From an uncultured Eubacteriales bacterium (GTDB lineage Bacteria; Bacillota; Clostridia; Peptostreptococcales; Anaerovoracaceae): 64,000 nt of DNA. The stretch covers positions 39,798-103,797 of the forward strand of contig CASDYG010000006.1 of the NCBI GenBank assembly GCA_949285555.1, written 5' to 3'. The position numbers and the translations under genes are program-made. The notes under the pieces are model-generated. The model worked only from the letters and a program-made list of their open reading frames with translations, was not told the origin of the DNA and made no database searches. Shown piece by piece: positions 34,578 to 45,500 of this stretch. Numbering within the stretch: position 1 is the stretch's first letter; each line of letters begins with the position of its first letter.

Positions 34578-35675
34578 ATGAGTGATAAAATGAACAAGAA
34601 TCGAGTTTTCAATTTTTCTGCTGGCCCTTCCATTTTGCCTTTGAATGTGCTTGAGGATGTACAAGGTGAACTTGTTTGCTATAAGGAAAGTGGACAGTCT
34701 GTAATGGAGATGAGCCACAGGTCAAAGGAATTTGATAAAATTATTAAGGAAGCTGAGAGTGATTTAAGAGAGCTTATGAATATTCCTGAAAATTATAAGG
34801 TTATGTTCATACAGGGTGGAGGAACTCTCCAATTTTCCATGGTAGCCTTAAACTTTATGTACAAGAATCATAAGGCGGACTATGTTATTACGGGTTCCTG
34901 GGCAAAAAAGGCTATGAAGGAGGCTGCAAGGTATGGAGATGTAAAGGCAGTAGCATCATCTGAAGAGGATGTTTTCACATATATTCCTAAGGTAGATAAG
35001 TCCATGGTAAGGGAAGATGCAGACTATCTTTATATATGCTATAACAACACTATTTACGGAACACACTACAATTACATACCAGATGTAGATATACCAATCA
35101 TTGCAGATATGTCATCATGCATTTTGTCTGAGGAAATAGACGTTAGCAGGTTTGGTGCAATTATTGCAGGCGCACAAAAAAATATTGGACCTGCAGGCGT
35201 AACTATTGCTATTGTTAGAGAGGATCTAATAGGACATGCACATCCAATGACACCTGTATACCTTGACTACAAAACTCATAGTGAAAATGATTCATTATAT
35301 AATACACCACCTTGCTTTGCAATCTATGTAGCCGGCCTTGTATTTAAGGACCTTGTTGCAAAGGGTGGACTTTCCGCCAAGCAAAAGGCAAATGAGGAAA
35401 AAGCAAGTAAGCTGTATAATTACCTTGATAGCTCAAAGTTATTTTCCTGTCCTGTAGCAAAGGAGGATAGATCGATCATGAACGTTGTTTTTGTTACAGG
35501 AGATAAGGAGTTAGATAAGAAATTTATTGAAGCCGCAAAATCCCATGGTTTAATAAATCTTGGCGGACACAGATCCATTGGTGGAATGAGAGCAAGCATC
35601 TATAACGCCATGCCAGAAGAAGGGGTAGACAGATTGATTGCTTTCATGCAGGAATTTGAAAAAGCCAATGCATAG
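34578..35675 (+). CDS. serC: Phosphoserine aminotransferase
   Basis: PLP enzyme converting 3-phosphohydroxypyruvate to phosphoserine. The 365-residue product begins with NFSAGPSILPLNVLE and SVMEMSHRSKEF, binds PLP phosphate with GGGTLQFSM, and has the Schiff-base Lys in AGAQKNIGPAGV near residue 200. The C-terminus includes LGGHRSIGGMRASIYNAM. GAGG precedes ATG 34578. No serB is seen nearby; the following mutase/phosphatase-superfamily gene starts at the serC stop. Confidence 0.96.
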   Translation: MSDKMNKNRVFNFSAGPSILPLNVLEDVQGELVCYKESGQSVMEMSHRSKEFDKIIKEAESDLRELMNIPENYKVMFIQGGGTLQFSMVALNFMYKNHKADYVITGSWAKKAMKEAARYGDVKAVASSEEDVFTYIPKVDKSMVREDADYLYICYNNTIYGTHYNYIPDVDIPIIADMSSCILSEEIDVSRFGAIIAGAQKNIGPAGVTIAIVREDLIGHAHPMTPVYLDYKTHSENDSLYNTPPCFAIYVAGLVFKDLVAKGGLSAKQKANEEKASKLYNYLDSSKLFSCPVAKEDRSIMNVVFVTGDKELDKKFIEAAKSHGLINLGGHRSIGGMRASIYNAMPEEGVDRLIAFMQEFEKANA

Positions 35676-35676
35676 C

Positions 35677-37260
35677 ATGGGTAAAAGATATATAGTAGTT
35701 GTATTAGATGGAGCTGCTGATAGAGGTGTTGCCTGCTTGGGAGGTAAAACGCCTCTACAGTTTTCTTATACTCCCAACTTGGATAAAATAGCCAGTGCAG
35801 GCTACATGTATCTGGCACCTACAATCCCTCAGGATTTAGAAGGAGGAACGGATGTAGGGCATGTGTCTATTTTAGGATATGATCCACATCTCATTACAGG
35901 CAGAGCACCCTTAGAAATAATGGGGACAGACTGTGATGCGGAGTTTGGATCTGATGACTTAATATATAGACTAAATACTGTACAGCTAGTATCTGATGAT
36001 TTCATTCAAAATGATTTCAGGCAAGTTGATAATAAATCTTCATTGAAAAAGCACAAAAGCTTTGAGAGGGTGGCTGGTGAAGTAAAATGTAATAAGGTCT
36101 CATTACAGCAAGCAAAATCACAGCAAAATGTAAATAATCAAAGTATATATCATGAGTGTGCACATAAGCCATTGATAGATAATTTATCCTATGCAGGCAG
36201 CAAAGCTATGCCAGTCTTGGAAAACAATGTTATGTTTAAAAATAACTCTCTAATGCTAAAAAGTAGCAGCACCATTTTTTTGCCGGAAAATAAGCAAAAA
36301 ATATATGATGAGTTAAATGAAAGACTTGGACATAAGCTGTCGCCATTTAAAGAAGGAATGGCTAAATTATATCCAGCTGATGGGTATAGGGGATTTATGG
36401 TGCTGAAAAATATTCACCATAAAGCATGGCAAGCTTTTGACTTATCTACGCCTCTTTTGCCACCTCATTTTCTTGTTGGTAAAGCATTAGGTGATTTTCA
36501 TAGCTACAATATAAAAAATAATGAAGGCAAGCTAAACATCCAGATGAGCATATTGCTTGAAAGTTTGAGAATATTTACTGCGGATGAGATTAAAAGTATA
36601 ACTGAAAATAATTTAACAGCAGTAAAAAGTCCAAACGCCATATGGATATGGGGACAGGGTAAACGCATGAAGCTTCCTGCAATGCTGGAGAAATATTCAC
36701 GAACCGGAAGTGTGATTACAGCTACAGAAATCTTGCGTGGCATAGGTAGAATTCTTGGTCTTAACACACCTAAGCTAAGAGGTGCTACAGGTGACTATAG
36801 AACAGATTATAAAGAAAAAACAGAGACTGCAATAAAGGAACTAGATGCTGGATCAGATTTTGTACTACTTCATTTTGACGGTCCGGATGAGGCATCTCAC
36901 AGGCAGTCCGTAGCTGACAAAATTAAGTCTATAGAAATGATAGATAAAAGTGTAGGTGAGCTTTTAGAAGAACTAAAAAGACGAGAATATGACTGGTCGG
37001 TAGCTGTACTTGCGGATCACTATACTTATGTTCAGGACGGCAGCCATGGGAAACATCCTGTTCCATTTGCATCGGCAACAAAAAATCAGTTAATGAAGCA
37101 AAACAATAATATAATTAAAAGTAAAAAAAACTTAAAAGCTGATATATTAAAACAAGGGTTTTGTGAGGATAGCATTCATATAAGACATTTTAAATTTAAA
37201 GAGCTACATGAAATAGGTGGAATCATAGGATTCCTGGAGCATGAGGAAGAGCATGAATAG
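35677..37260 (+). CDS. apgM: ApgM-like phosphoglycerate mutase (alkaline-phosphatase superfamily) with an insertion
   Basis: Metal-dependent phosphotransferase most like the archaeal-type cofactor-independent phosphoglycerate mutase, a family that also includes proposed homoserine kinases. Visible motifs: VVVLDGAADRG (metal Asp) near residue 10, GGTDVGHVSILGYDP near 60, HFDGPDEASH near 400 and ADHYTYVQDGSHGKHPVPF near 450. The nucleophile position, usually Ser in GSD, is Thr here. About 95 extra residues rich in Asn, Lys, Gln and Ser are inserted after residue 105, giving about 527 residues against about 400. Start ATG 35677 (or 35668) overlaps or abuts the serC stop. Its substrate role is uncertain: glycolytic mutase or serine/threonine-linked. 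Confidence 0.75.
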   Translation: MGKRYIVVVLDGAADRGVACLGGKTPLQFSYTPNLDKIASAGYMYLAPTIPQDLEGGTDVGHVSILGYDPHLITGRAPLEIMGTDCDAEFGSDDLIYRLNTVQLVSDDFIQNDFRQVDNKSSLKKHKSFERVAGEVKCNKVSLQQAKSQQNVNNQSIYHECAHKPLIDNLSYAGSKAMPVLENNVMFKNNSLMLKSSSTIFLPENKQKIYDELNERLGHKLSPFKEGMAKLYPADGYRGFMVLKNIHHKAWQAFDLSTPLLPPHFLVGKALGDFHSYNIKNNEGKLNIQMSILLESLRIFTADEIKSITENNLTAVKSPNAIWIWGQGKRMKLPAMLEKYSRTGSVITATEILRGIGRILGLNTPKLRGATGDYRTDYKEKTETAIKELDAGSDFVLLHFDGPDEASHRQSVADKIKSIEMIDKSVGELLEELKRREYDWSVAVLADHYTYVQDGSHGKHPVPFASATKNQLMKQNNNIIKSKKNLKADILKQGFCEDSIHIRHFKFKELHEIGGIIGFLEHEEEHE

Positions 37261-38701
37261 TATTTCGATGAAAAAAATTTTCTTAAAATCTTTTAGCATA
37301 TTACTTATTTTGATGATAATTTTTGTTGGAGCATTTTCATCTGCTCCTACTATGTCTTTTGCACTTGATAAAGATACAAGTAAAACGGACAAGAAAAATA
37401 CCGATAACAATAAAAATGAAAAAAAGGGGAAATCGTCAAGTGGTAAGAGCGATAAAAAAGAGGAAAGTGCAGGAGAAGATGATGAACAGGCATTAAAGCT
37501 AAAATCATCATCTGCTGTATTGTATTGTGAAAATACGGGAGAGGTGATATATAAGAAAAATGCAAATACACGCATAGAGCCGGGAGAAGCTACACTTATG
37601 TTATCTACCCATATAGCTCTTGAGAGAATGCCGCAGGATAAAAAGGTGAAGGTAAATGACGGCGATGTAGGTAAGGGTATATCCAGCTTTGGTCTTGTGT
37701 CAGGAGAAGAAGTTGCCGTAGAAGATTTAGTGAAGCTGGCCATGCTTGTTTCTGCCGGAGATGCCACCTCGACCCTTCTTTCTACTGCCATAACTGATGG
37801 AAGTAATATTGTTGACATAATGAATGAAACTGCACAAAAGGCAGGCTGTAGCCGTACACATTTTTCGTCACCATTTGGAGTAAAGGATGCAGAGAATTAT
37901 TCAACAGCAATGGATATGGTTTATCTTGCCAAGGCTCTTATGGAAAATGGACTTCTTAAAACCGCCGGATCTACAAAAAGCTTCAAGCTGTCTACTACAG
38001 CACGAAAGGTAGAGGTAGCAGCAGATAGTGAAGAGGCAAAAAATAAATATGTTACATGGGTGAAGACAAGCAGCGTTGATGGAAGTCCAGGTGTGATATT
38101 TGGATATGAGGAAAATGGTCTGAAGCTTATTGTAGCATTATATAATAGTGGAACTACTGCAAATAGATTAAGTGATGCCAAGAAGCTCATAAATTATGGT
38201 AAAAAAATAGTGAAAGGTGTTACCGTAGTAAGAAAGGGTGAATATATAGAAAAGGTCAGACTTTTTGGCGGTGCAAAAACGAAGGTAAAAACTTATGCTG
38301 CCTATGATGGTAAGGCCTTTCTTCCAAAGGAAGCTACTAAGAATCTAATAACTACCAAGGCAGAATTTAAATCGGATATAAAGCCTCCTTTGAAGCAGGG
38401 CGATGAAGTTGGATATCTGCTTATTTACGTTGCTGATGAGCAGACCAATAAAATACCTCTTGTGGTAAAGGACGCTGTTGGTAAGGGGTGGATATTCAGC
38501 AAAATAGGCTTATCTAATCTCACGGTTATCATTATCGGGCTAATTATCTTGTTTATTCTTTTCTGCATATATAGAATAAGACGATATAATAAAAGAATGG
38601 CAAGAAGAAGAGCAAGGTTAAGAAAAGAACTAATTAGACAGGAGGCGATAAGACAGCTACAAGAAGAAGAATCTAAAAGAAGAAGAGGCTGGTATTTTTA
38701 A
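37253..38701 (+). CDS. D-Ala-D-Ala carboxypeptidase homologue lacking catalytic motifs
   Basis: An exported, membrane-anchored protein of the S11 (DacA/DacF) family. It has a signal peptide (about residues 6-36), a charged linker rich in Lys, Asp and Ser, the S11 domain (from about residue 80) and a C-terminal membrane helix (TVIIIGLIILFILFCIY) with a very basic cytoplasmic tail. The fold signatures remain (ENTGEVIYKKNANTRIEPG, FSSPFGVKDAENYSTAMDM). The Ser-x-x-Lys nucleophile motif is replaced by EATL, the SxN motif by SAG, and KTG by KTS. It should not process peptidoglycan and may be a scaffold. The start is 8 bases inside apgM, and its stop overlaps the uvrC ATG. Confidence 0.85.
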   Translation: MNSISMKKIFLKSFSILLILMIIFVGAFSSAPTMSFALDKDTSKTDKKNTDNNKNEKKGKSSSGKSDKKEESAGEDDEQALKLKSSSAVLYCENTGEVIYKKNANTRIEPGEATLMLSTHIALERMPQDKKVKVNDGDVGKGISSFGLVSGEEVAVEDLVKLAMLVSAGDATSTLLSTAITDGSNIVDIMNETAQKAGCSRTHFSSPFGVKDAENYSTAMDMVYLAKALMENGLLKTAGSTKSFKLSTTARKVEVAADSEEAKNKYVTWVKTSSVDGSPGVIFGYEENGLKLIVALYNSGTTANRLSDAKKLINYGKKIVKGVTVVRKGEYIEKVRLFGGAKTKVKTYAAYDGKAFLPKEATKNLITTKAEFKSDIKPPLKQGDEVGYLLIYVADEQTNKIPLVVKDAVGKGWIFSKIGLSNLTVIIIGLIILFILFCIYRIRRYNKRMARRRARLRKELIRQEAIRQLQEEESKRRRGWYF

Positions 38702-40542
38702 TGTTTGATATTAAGGAAGGATTAAAAAGGCTTCCTGATTGCCCCGGCGTTTATCTTCATAAAAATGCTGCTGATGAAATAATATATGTTGGTAAGGCTG
38801 TTTCACTGAAAAATAGGGTCAGACAGTACTTTCAGGCAAGCTCACTAAAAAATCCAAAGCTCAAAGCACTGCGAGAGCAAATTGCAGAATTTGAATATAT
38901 TACATGTGGCAGTGAGATGGAGGCTCTAATTTTGGAGTGCAATTTAATCAAAAAGTATCGCCCCAAGTATAATGTTTTACTGAAGGATGATAAGAGCTAT
39001 CCATATATTGCACTAACCCTTGGAGAGCCATTTCCAAGGCTGATAAAAACAAGGCGAATATTAAATGACGGAAGTAAATATTATGGGCCGTTCTCAGATG
39101 TCGGAGCCGTAAACAGGATAATAGATAACCTCAATAGGCTATTTGCACTTAAGACATGTAAGGCAAGGGATTTTAAGGATGGCTTCAAGCCCTGTTTGAA
39201 TTTTCATATAGCAGCGTGCCAGGGAGTATGCACAGGGGCGGTGAGTAAGGAAGAATACGCTAATAGCATTAAGACTATAGAAAGTTTTTTTAGTGGAGAT
39301 AAAAAAAAGAACAGAAAAATACTTGAAGATAAAATGAATGAAGCATCTGCTGCGTTAAATTTTGAAACGGCTGCACTTTACAGGGATATTTTGGAAGACA
39401 TGGAGGCACTGAATCAGCTTCAGAGAGCATCTACTACTGCGGAGGATAATATTGATATTGTTCTTCCCGTTAGTTCAGGTGATGATGAGTATTCTATCGT
39501 ACTATTTAATATTAGAAGCGGGCAGCTTGTTGGAAGAAGCACCCATATTATGGAGGGGATGTATCTTGGAAAAGATGAAACGGTGGGACAGTTTTTAAAG
39601 CAATATTATACTGTGCTGAGTGGTATCCCGTCAGAGATAATCATTGAAAAATCAATCCCAGATCAGAATATGATAGAAACGCTTCTTGGCGAAGAGGGGC
39701 ATAAGGTACATATTTACACTCCAATAAAAGGCCGAAGAAAGGCCCTGCTATTAATGGCACAAAAAGACAGGGATGAAATGACCAAGGGGATAAAGGAGAA
39801 AAACGATGCCAAACTAGAAAGGATAAGTACTCTGAAAAAAGAGCTATCAGAGCTTCTTAAAGAGCATTTTCAAATGGAAACTAAGCTTGCTGCAAATTTT
39901 AGATGTGAGGCATATGACATATCTAATACCAATGGTGTAGATTCTGTTGGAGCTATGATAGTATCAATAGGCATGAATTTTGCCCCTAAGGAATATAGGA
40001 GATTTAAGGTTAAGACCATAGAGGGACCAAATGATTATGGAAGTACCCAGGAGGTAATATATAGAAGGTTTAAAAGAGCGCTAGATGGTGATAAAAGCTT
40101 TAGTAAGCTCCCTGATATTATTTTTATGGACGGAGGAATAGGACATGTCAATGCTTGCAATAAGGTTCTTTCAGCACTTGGACTCAATATACCTGTAATC
40201 GGTCTTGCTAAAGGTAAGGGACACCGAACGTCCAGAATGGTCTTTAATTCTGGATGTGAGATTGATCTGAAGAAAAGGGGTGTATTATATAGCTTCTGCG
40301 GACGTTTGCAGGAGGAGGTGCATCGATTCGCCATATCCTATCATCATAATATTCGAGGTAAGCAAATAGGGTCCGTACTTGATAACATAGAGGGTATTGG
40401 CCCCAAAAAGAGAAATCTTTTACTAGAACATTTTAAGAGTGTTGATCAGGTAAGGAGTGCTACCTTAGATGAGCTCTGCAAGGTAGAGGGAATAACCTTT
40501 AGACTTGCTAAAAAAATTCAGGAATATTTTAGAAGTGAGTAA
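38701..40542 (+). CDS. uvrC: UvrABC excinuclease subunit UvrC
   Basis: Makes both incisions in nucleotide excision repair. The 613-residue protein has the N-terminal GIY-YIG nuclease (CPGVYLHKNAADEIIYVGKA), a UvrB-interacting UVR motif near residues 205-240, the RNase H-like C-terminal nuclease (CEAYDISNTNGVDSVGAM, then IIFMDGGIGHVNA) and two terminal helix-hairpin-helix motifs (DNIEGIGPKKRNLLLEHF). Its ATG overlaps the preceding stop as TAATG, so it relies on coupling. Confidence 0.97.
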   Translation: MFDIKEGLKRLPDCPGVYLHKNAADEIIYVGKAVSLKNRVRQYFQASSLKNPKLKALREQIAEFEYITCGSEMEALILECNLIKKYRPKYNVLLKDDKSYPYIALTLGEPFPRLIKTRRILNDGSKYYGPFSDVGAVNRIIDNLNRLFALKTCKARDFKDGFKPCLNFHIAACQGVCTGAVSKEEYANSIKTIESFFSGDKKKNRKILEDKMNEASAALNFETAALYRDILEDMEALNQLQRASTTAEDNIDIVLPVSSGDDEYSIVLFNIRSGQLVGRSTHIMEGMYLGKDETVGQFLKQYYTVLSGIPSEIIIEKSIPDQNMIETLLGEEGHKVHIYTPIKGRRKALLLMAQKDRDEMTKGIKEKNDAKLERISTLKKELSELLKEHFQMETKLAANFRCEAYDISNTNGVDSVGAMIVSIGMNFAPKEYRRFKVKTIEGPNDYGSTQEVIYRRFKRALDGDKSFSKLPDIIFMDGGIGHVNACNKVLSALGLNIPVIGLAKGKGHRTSRMVFNSGCEIDLKKRGVLYSFCGRLQEEVHRFAISYHHNIRGKQIGSVLDNIEGIGPKKRNLLLEHFKSVDQVRSATLDELCKVEGITFRLAKKIQEYFRSE

Positions 40543-40610
40543 GGTATCTGGTTGAAATATAAAGGGAAAAATGTTATATTAAAGAAAGAGTTTTTATAAA
40601 GGGGGGAATT

Positions 40611-40910
40611 ATGTCCAGTAATAAAAAATATTTTGCAGACATTCCTGAAGAAGATATTATCACACTAGAATTTGATGAAGATGGAAGCATTGAATGCGCA
40701 ATGTTAGGCGTCTTTGAATATAAGGATAAGGAATATATGAGCGTTGCACCTCTTGATGATACTGATGATATTTACATCTACGAATACATTGAGGAAGAAG
40801 ATGGAGAAGAATTTGAACTGGCAGATATTGAAGATGAAGCTCTGTTTGAAGAGGTAGTTCAAGAATTTGAAAATATCATGAAGGAAATGGGAGAAGAAGA
40901 CGCAAAATAG
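40611..40910 (+). CDS. DUF1292 acidic protein (YrzB-like)
   Basis: A 99-residue strongly acidic protein: after ADIPEEDIITLEFDEDGSIE it contains FEYKDKEYMSVAPLDD and IYIYEYIEEEDG, the pattern of the DUF1292 family found across Firmicutes. Function is unknown. GGGGGGAA lies just upstream of ATG 40611 and a terminator follows. Confidence 0.88.
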   Translation: MSSNKKYFADIPEEDIITLEFDEDGSIECAMLGVFEYKDKEYMSVAPLDDTDDIYIYEYIEEEDGEEFELADIEDEALFEEVVQEFENIMKEMGEEDAK

Positions 40911-40938
40911 TGGGTTACTCCCGGTAATGTAATGCAGG

Positions 40939-40960
40939 GGCTGGGAGACCAGCCTTTTTA
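40939..40960 (+). terminator. Intrinsic terminator after the DUF1292 gene
   Basis: GGCTGG (40939-40944), loop GAGA, CCAGCC (40949-40954), then TTTTTATTTT. Confidence 0.9.
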
Positions 40961-40978
40961 TTTTGTTTGGAGGAAGTT

Positions 40979-42361
40979 TTGAAAGTATATGACATAATAG
41001 TAGCTGGTGCTGGAGCCGGTGGAGTATTCTTCGCCTATGAAATGGCTAAAAACCATGTGGACGCGAAAGTTTTAGTTATAGATAAGGGCGCACCTGTAGA
41101 TAGAAGGATTTGCCCAATAAAGGCTGGAAAGACGCCTACATGTATAAAATGCAAGCCATGTCACATAATGAACGGATATGGAGGTGCCGGTACACTTTCT
41201 GACGGTAAATATAATATTACCACACAGTTTGGGGGAGATTTGCACAAGTATGTGGGCGTGGAGAAGGCAATGCAGACCATGGAGTATGTAGACAGCGTAC
41301 TTTGTGAAATGGGTGGCGATGAGGCGAAGCTATATACTACTGAAAATGCAAAAGTGAAGACCCTTGCTCTGCAAAATAATTTACATCTTCTTTCAGCAAA
41401 GGTACGTCATCTTGGAACTGATAGAAATCTTGAGATACTCAAAAAAATCTATGAAATTTCTTCGGAATATGTGGACATGAACTTCTATGAAGAAATTATT
41501 ACCGTCGAAAAAGCAGACGCAGGATTTAAGGTTATTACAAGCAAAGGTGAGTACACCTGTAAGGATCTAATACTTGCAACAGGAAGATCCGGCTCGAAAT
41601 GGCTTGATAAGGTATGTAAGAGCTTTGGGCTTGAGCAAAAAAAGAATAGAGTGGATATAGGTGTTCGTGTAGAGCTTCCGGCAGAAATTTTTAAGGAGAT
41701 TACCGATGAGGTGTATGAAAGTAAGATAGTCTATAAAACAGAAAAGTACAATGACCTTGTGCGAACTTTCTGCATGAATCCTTATGGTGAGGTGGTTTCG
41801 GAAAATACCAATGGCATAGTTACCGTAAATGGTCATAGCTATGGTGATCCAAGCCTTCATACGGAAAATACGAATTTTGCCCTTTTGGTGTCTAACCAGT
41901 TTACAGAGCCATTTGATGACAGCAATGAATATGGTGAGTCCATTGCAAGACTTTCCAATCTGCTGGGAGGAGGGGTTCTTTTACAAAGATTTGGAGATTT
42001 AGTAAAGGGCAGGCGAAGCAGCGAGCGCAGGATGGAAAAATGCTTTACAAGGCCAACTCTGAAGGCTACTCCAGGAGATCTTAGTCTTGTAATCCCAAAG
42101 AGGCAGTTAGATGGAATTATTGAGATGATATATGCACTTGATCGAATTGCTCCTGGTACTGCTAATGAGGACACACTGCTTTATGGAGTGGAGGTTAAAT
42201 TTTATAATTCAAAAGTTGTAGTGGATGAAAATTTGGAAACGGGAGTAAATAATCTATACGCAATCGGTGATGGATCAGGCGTTACGCACTCCCTATCACA
42301 GGCGTCTGCAAGTGGTGTACTGGTTGCCAGAAGAATGATCGATAAGTATGGATACAGATAG
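40979..42361 (+). CDS. FAD-dependent dehydrogenase family protein (COG2509-like)
   Basis: A 460-residue flavoprotein with an N-terminal FAD-binding motif VAGAGAGGVFFAYE and IDKG, followed by a cysteine cluster (RRICPIKAGKTPTCIKCKPC) and NGYGGAGTLSDGK, which mark this family of uncharacterised NAD(FAD)-utilising proteins. RRSSERRMEKC and GDGSGVTHSLSQASASG sit near the C-terminus. The substrate is unknown. I start at TTG 40979 after GGAGG (40969-40973), giving MKVYDIIVAGAG; the in-frame TTG 40967 lies before the ribosome-binding site. Confidence 0.85.
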   Translation: MKVYDIIVAGAGAGGVFFAYEMAKNHVDAKVLVIDKGAPVDRRICPIKAGKTPTCIKCKPCHIMNGYGGAGTLSDGKYNITTQFGGDLHKYVGVEKAMQTMEYVDSVLCEMGGDEAKLYTTENAKVKTLALQNNLHLLSAKVRHLGTDRNLEILKKIYEISSEYVDMNFYEEIITVEKADAGFKVITSKGEYTCKDLILATGRSGSKWLDKVCKSFGLEQKKNRVDIGVRVELPAEIFKEITDEVYESKIVYKTEKYNDLVRTFCMNPYGEVVSENTNGIVTVNGHSYGDPSLHTENTNFALLVSNQFTEPFDDSNEYGESIARLSNLLGGGVLLQRFGDLVKGRRSSERRMEKCFTRPTLKATPGDLSLVIPKRQLDGIIEMIYALDRIAPGTANEDTLLYGVEVKFYNSKVVVDENLETGVNNLYAIGDGSGVTHSLSQASASGVLVARRMIDKYGYR

Positions 42362-42566
42362 TAATCCAAGCATATGAACAGCATTTGAAGGAGGGAAAAT
42401 ATAATTTTTATATTTCTTGCAATACGACTGTAAAATTTTACGAAACTATTCTAAAAAATTGTACTTTTTTAACACTCTATATGTTGAAATAAGCACAAAA
42501 GTGGTATACCATAATAAATACACTTTTTAAGAAAACAATAATATAAATATAAAAGGAGGAGGTATT

Positions 42567-45500
42567 TTGAAACGTAGATTTCATGATTTAGGAAGGAGGA
42601 TTCTGGTCAGCATTGTAATTCTTGCAATGGTGCTGCAATTTTATCCACCGCAGAGCAGATATTCCTATGCTGCAAACGAATGGCCGCATCTTGTAGTAGA
42701 TGCTAAGGTAAAATTTTCTGTTGAATCCAGTTTTCAAAAAAAACTTGGAAGAAGAGACAATGCTTTGAAAAATCTACTTGGCAAAGAAAAGACTGTTGGC
42801 GAACTTTTTACTTATACAGATGTTTTTAAGGATAAAATAGCTGAGAGTAAATATGGTGATCAAAATCATGATCAAAGTCGTTTCTTTTCTACCCCTAAAG
42901 GTGAAGGAATGACATATTCTGCTGGTACAGCATTTCCACACTATATACCAGCAGATGCAGCTGAAGGAGTAGATTCTCTTACTCTACTACAGACAATACA
43001 TGACAATTTTAAAGCTGAAGGAGAGGTTATCAGGGAGACAATTAAAAATGCTACAAAAGATACAAGACTCTTTAATGCTTTTAAAAACAATTTCCCAGAG
43101 AAATTTGTAGAAGAAAGTGAAGCTACTACTGAAAAAATTGCAGGAGATACTACAAAGTATCAAACTTTAACAACCGGTACTCGATTTGCTGCAGTATTTT
43201 CAGATAAAGCAACTGTCTATGACTCTAAATTGGCAATGAATGTAGATTTAAATAGACCTTTTACAAAGGAACATCTTAAAGAACGCGGTATACCAGAAAA
43301 ATTTGAAATTCCAAAAGAATTTAAAATAAGTGTTGTTAATAATACATTAAATGCTGCAATACTCTTTGCATATGCTGTTGCTAATGACTATAGACCAAAT
43401 TCTGATTTATTTTATAATGAGCCTCAGAATGCAGGTGGTAAGGGAGAGGCCACGCTAACTTATAATTATGAAATTAAAGTAGTAGAACTTAAGATTCCTG
43501 TAAAATATGAATATGTACCTCAGGATAAAGGTTTAGTCCTTCCTGCAGAAATAGCTGAACTTGCTAAAGACCTAGATCAGGAATATGAGTATAATACTAA
43601 AAAAGCTGTAACGACAAAGGATGTTCCAAATAAAGAGATTACTGCAAACGATGGTTCTGTTTGGACATTTGCAGGCTGGCAAAATGTTTTGACAGATGAT
43701 GATCGTACTGATGGAAATCTTGTTGCTACACATAGCTTAATGCCAAATAACTATAATGATGCTAAAGATCCAAAGGTAAATAAATTCATTGGTGTTTGGA
43801 AACGCACTCAGGAGCCAGTTCCTCAAAATACTAATGTTACATATGAATATGTAGACACAGATGGTGCTCCAGCTCCAAGCGAGATACAAAACTTAAAACC
43901 AGAAGATAGTGAACATCAAATAGGAATTTCAGTAGATGCTGCTGATCCTAAAGGAAATCAAAGAGAAATTAAGATTGGAGATCATTTCTGGCGTTTTAAC
44001 GGATATCAAGTAGATGGTAGAAATTCTTCAAGTCTAACTACTAAAGCTGGTGAAAACAAGTTTACTGGAGTATGGGAGAAACTTTACAATGTAACCTATG
44101 ATTTTAAAGCTAAAGAAGCTGGTGATGTTCTTCCAGAAGAAATAAAGACAAGATTTTTGCCAGATAAGGAATATAAGAAAGAAAATGGCAGCAGCATCAC
44201 ACCTGCTGAGCCAAAAGGAAAAACTTATATAGAAACAAAGGCTGGTAAAAAATATGAGTGGACCTTTGAAAAGTGGGAAGGTGACTCATCAAGACAGATA
44301 AATAAGGCTGACGAACATTTCGTAGGTGTATGGGTGAAGAAGCCATTATATAATGTTACCTACGAATTTAAAGGCGTAGATAAATCCAGCGGTAAGACTG
44401 TTGAGATTAAGCTGCCGGAGAAGTTCAATCAGTATCTGCCAACAGATAATGGTGATTATAAGGTTGGTGAAAATGTAAACGCTAAGACTGTTACTCCTTT
44501 GAAAGATAAGGACGATAATGGTGATACTTGGAAATTCATAGGCTTCAAATCCTCCATGGATGCTACAGAAAATGTAGACAGCTTGGTGGTTAAGGATGGT
44601 GATAATAAATTTATTGGTTACTGGGAAAAGATTACTACTAAGGTAACCTATGAATTTAAAAATGATGATCCACAGGGAAGCGTACTTCCACAGGTGGTAG
44701 AGGCGCTGCTTCCAACAACTACCACCCATAAGCTGGAGGAAACAGTTCAGGCTGTAAATCCAACTGAGCAAGAAGTAGTGGATGAAGCCACTTCGCATGT
44801 ATGGCTCTTTAGAGGCTATAAGGATGGTGGGGCTACAAAGGACAGCCTTGTTACTGTAGAAGGTGAAAATAAGTTTGTCGGCTTCTGGGCTGAAACATAC
44901 AATGTGACTCATGAGTTTGTGGACAAGGATGGTGGTTCGCTTCCGAAAGAAGTTACTGCACTAGTTCCTTCTCCTCAGACTAAGAAACTAAATGGTTCAC
45001 CAGTCACCCCTTCAGAGTTTACAACTAAGAGTGTAAAGGTAACTGAAGGAAGCGACAGATTCGAATGGACCTTTGATAAATGGAATAAAGACAGAGATGT
45101 TATCAATAGAGCAGATGCTCATTTCATAGGACAATGGGAAAAGAATAAGCTCTACAATGTAATCTATCAATTCAAAGGTATCGACTCCTCCAGTGGTACA
45201 CCTCAGGAAGTAGCTGCACCGAAGCAGGCTAATGACAATCTTCCTCAGGATTCTAATGAATATAAGATTGGTGAACAGGCACTGCCTAAGCAGCCAGCTT
45301 TAAATGAAGTTATAGATGATAACGGTGATACATGGAGGTTCGTAGGCTACAAGTCTGCCTTTAATGCACAAGATAATGTTACAGAGCTAGAAATTGCAGA
45401 CGGCGAAAATAAGTTTGTCGGCTACTGGCAGAAAATCGTAACAGATGTGACCTATGAGTTCAAGAATATTGACCTTAATGGAAGAGATGTTCCAACTGAG

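Noticed and set aside
44346-44912. A 188-codon minus-strand frame inside the giant surface gene
   Set aside because: Antisense shadow of the SHIRT repeats; similar shorter shadows recur at the same phase of other repeats.
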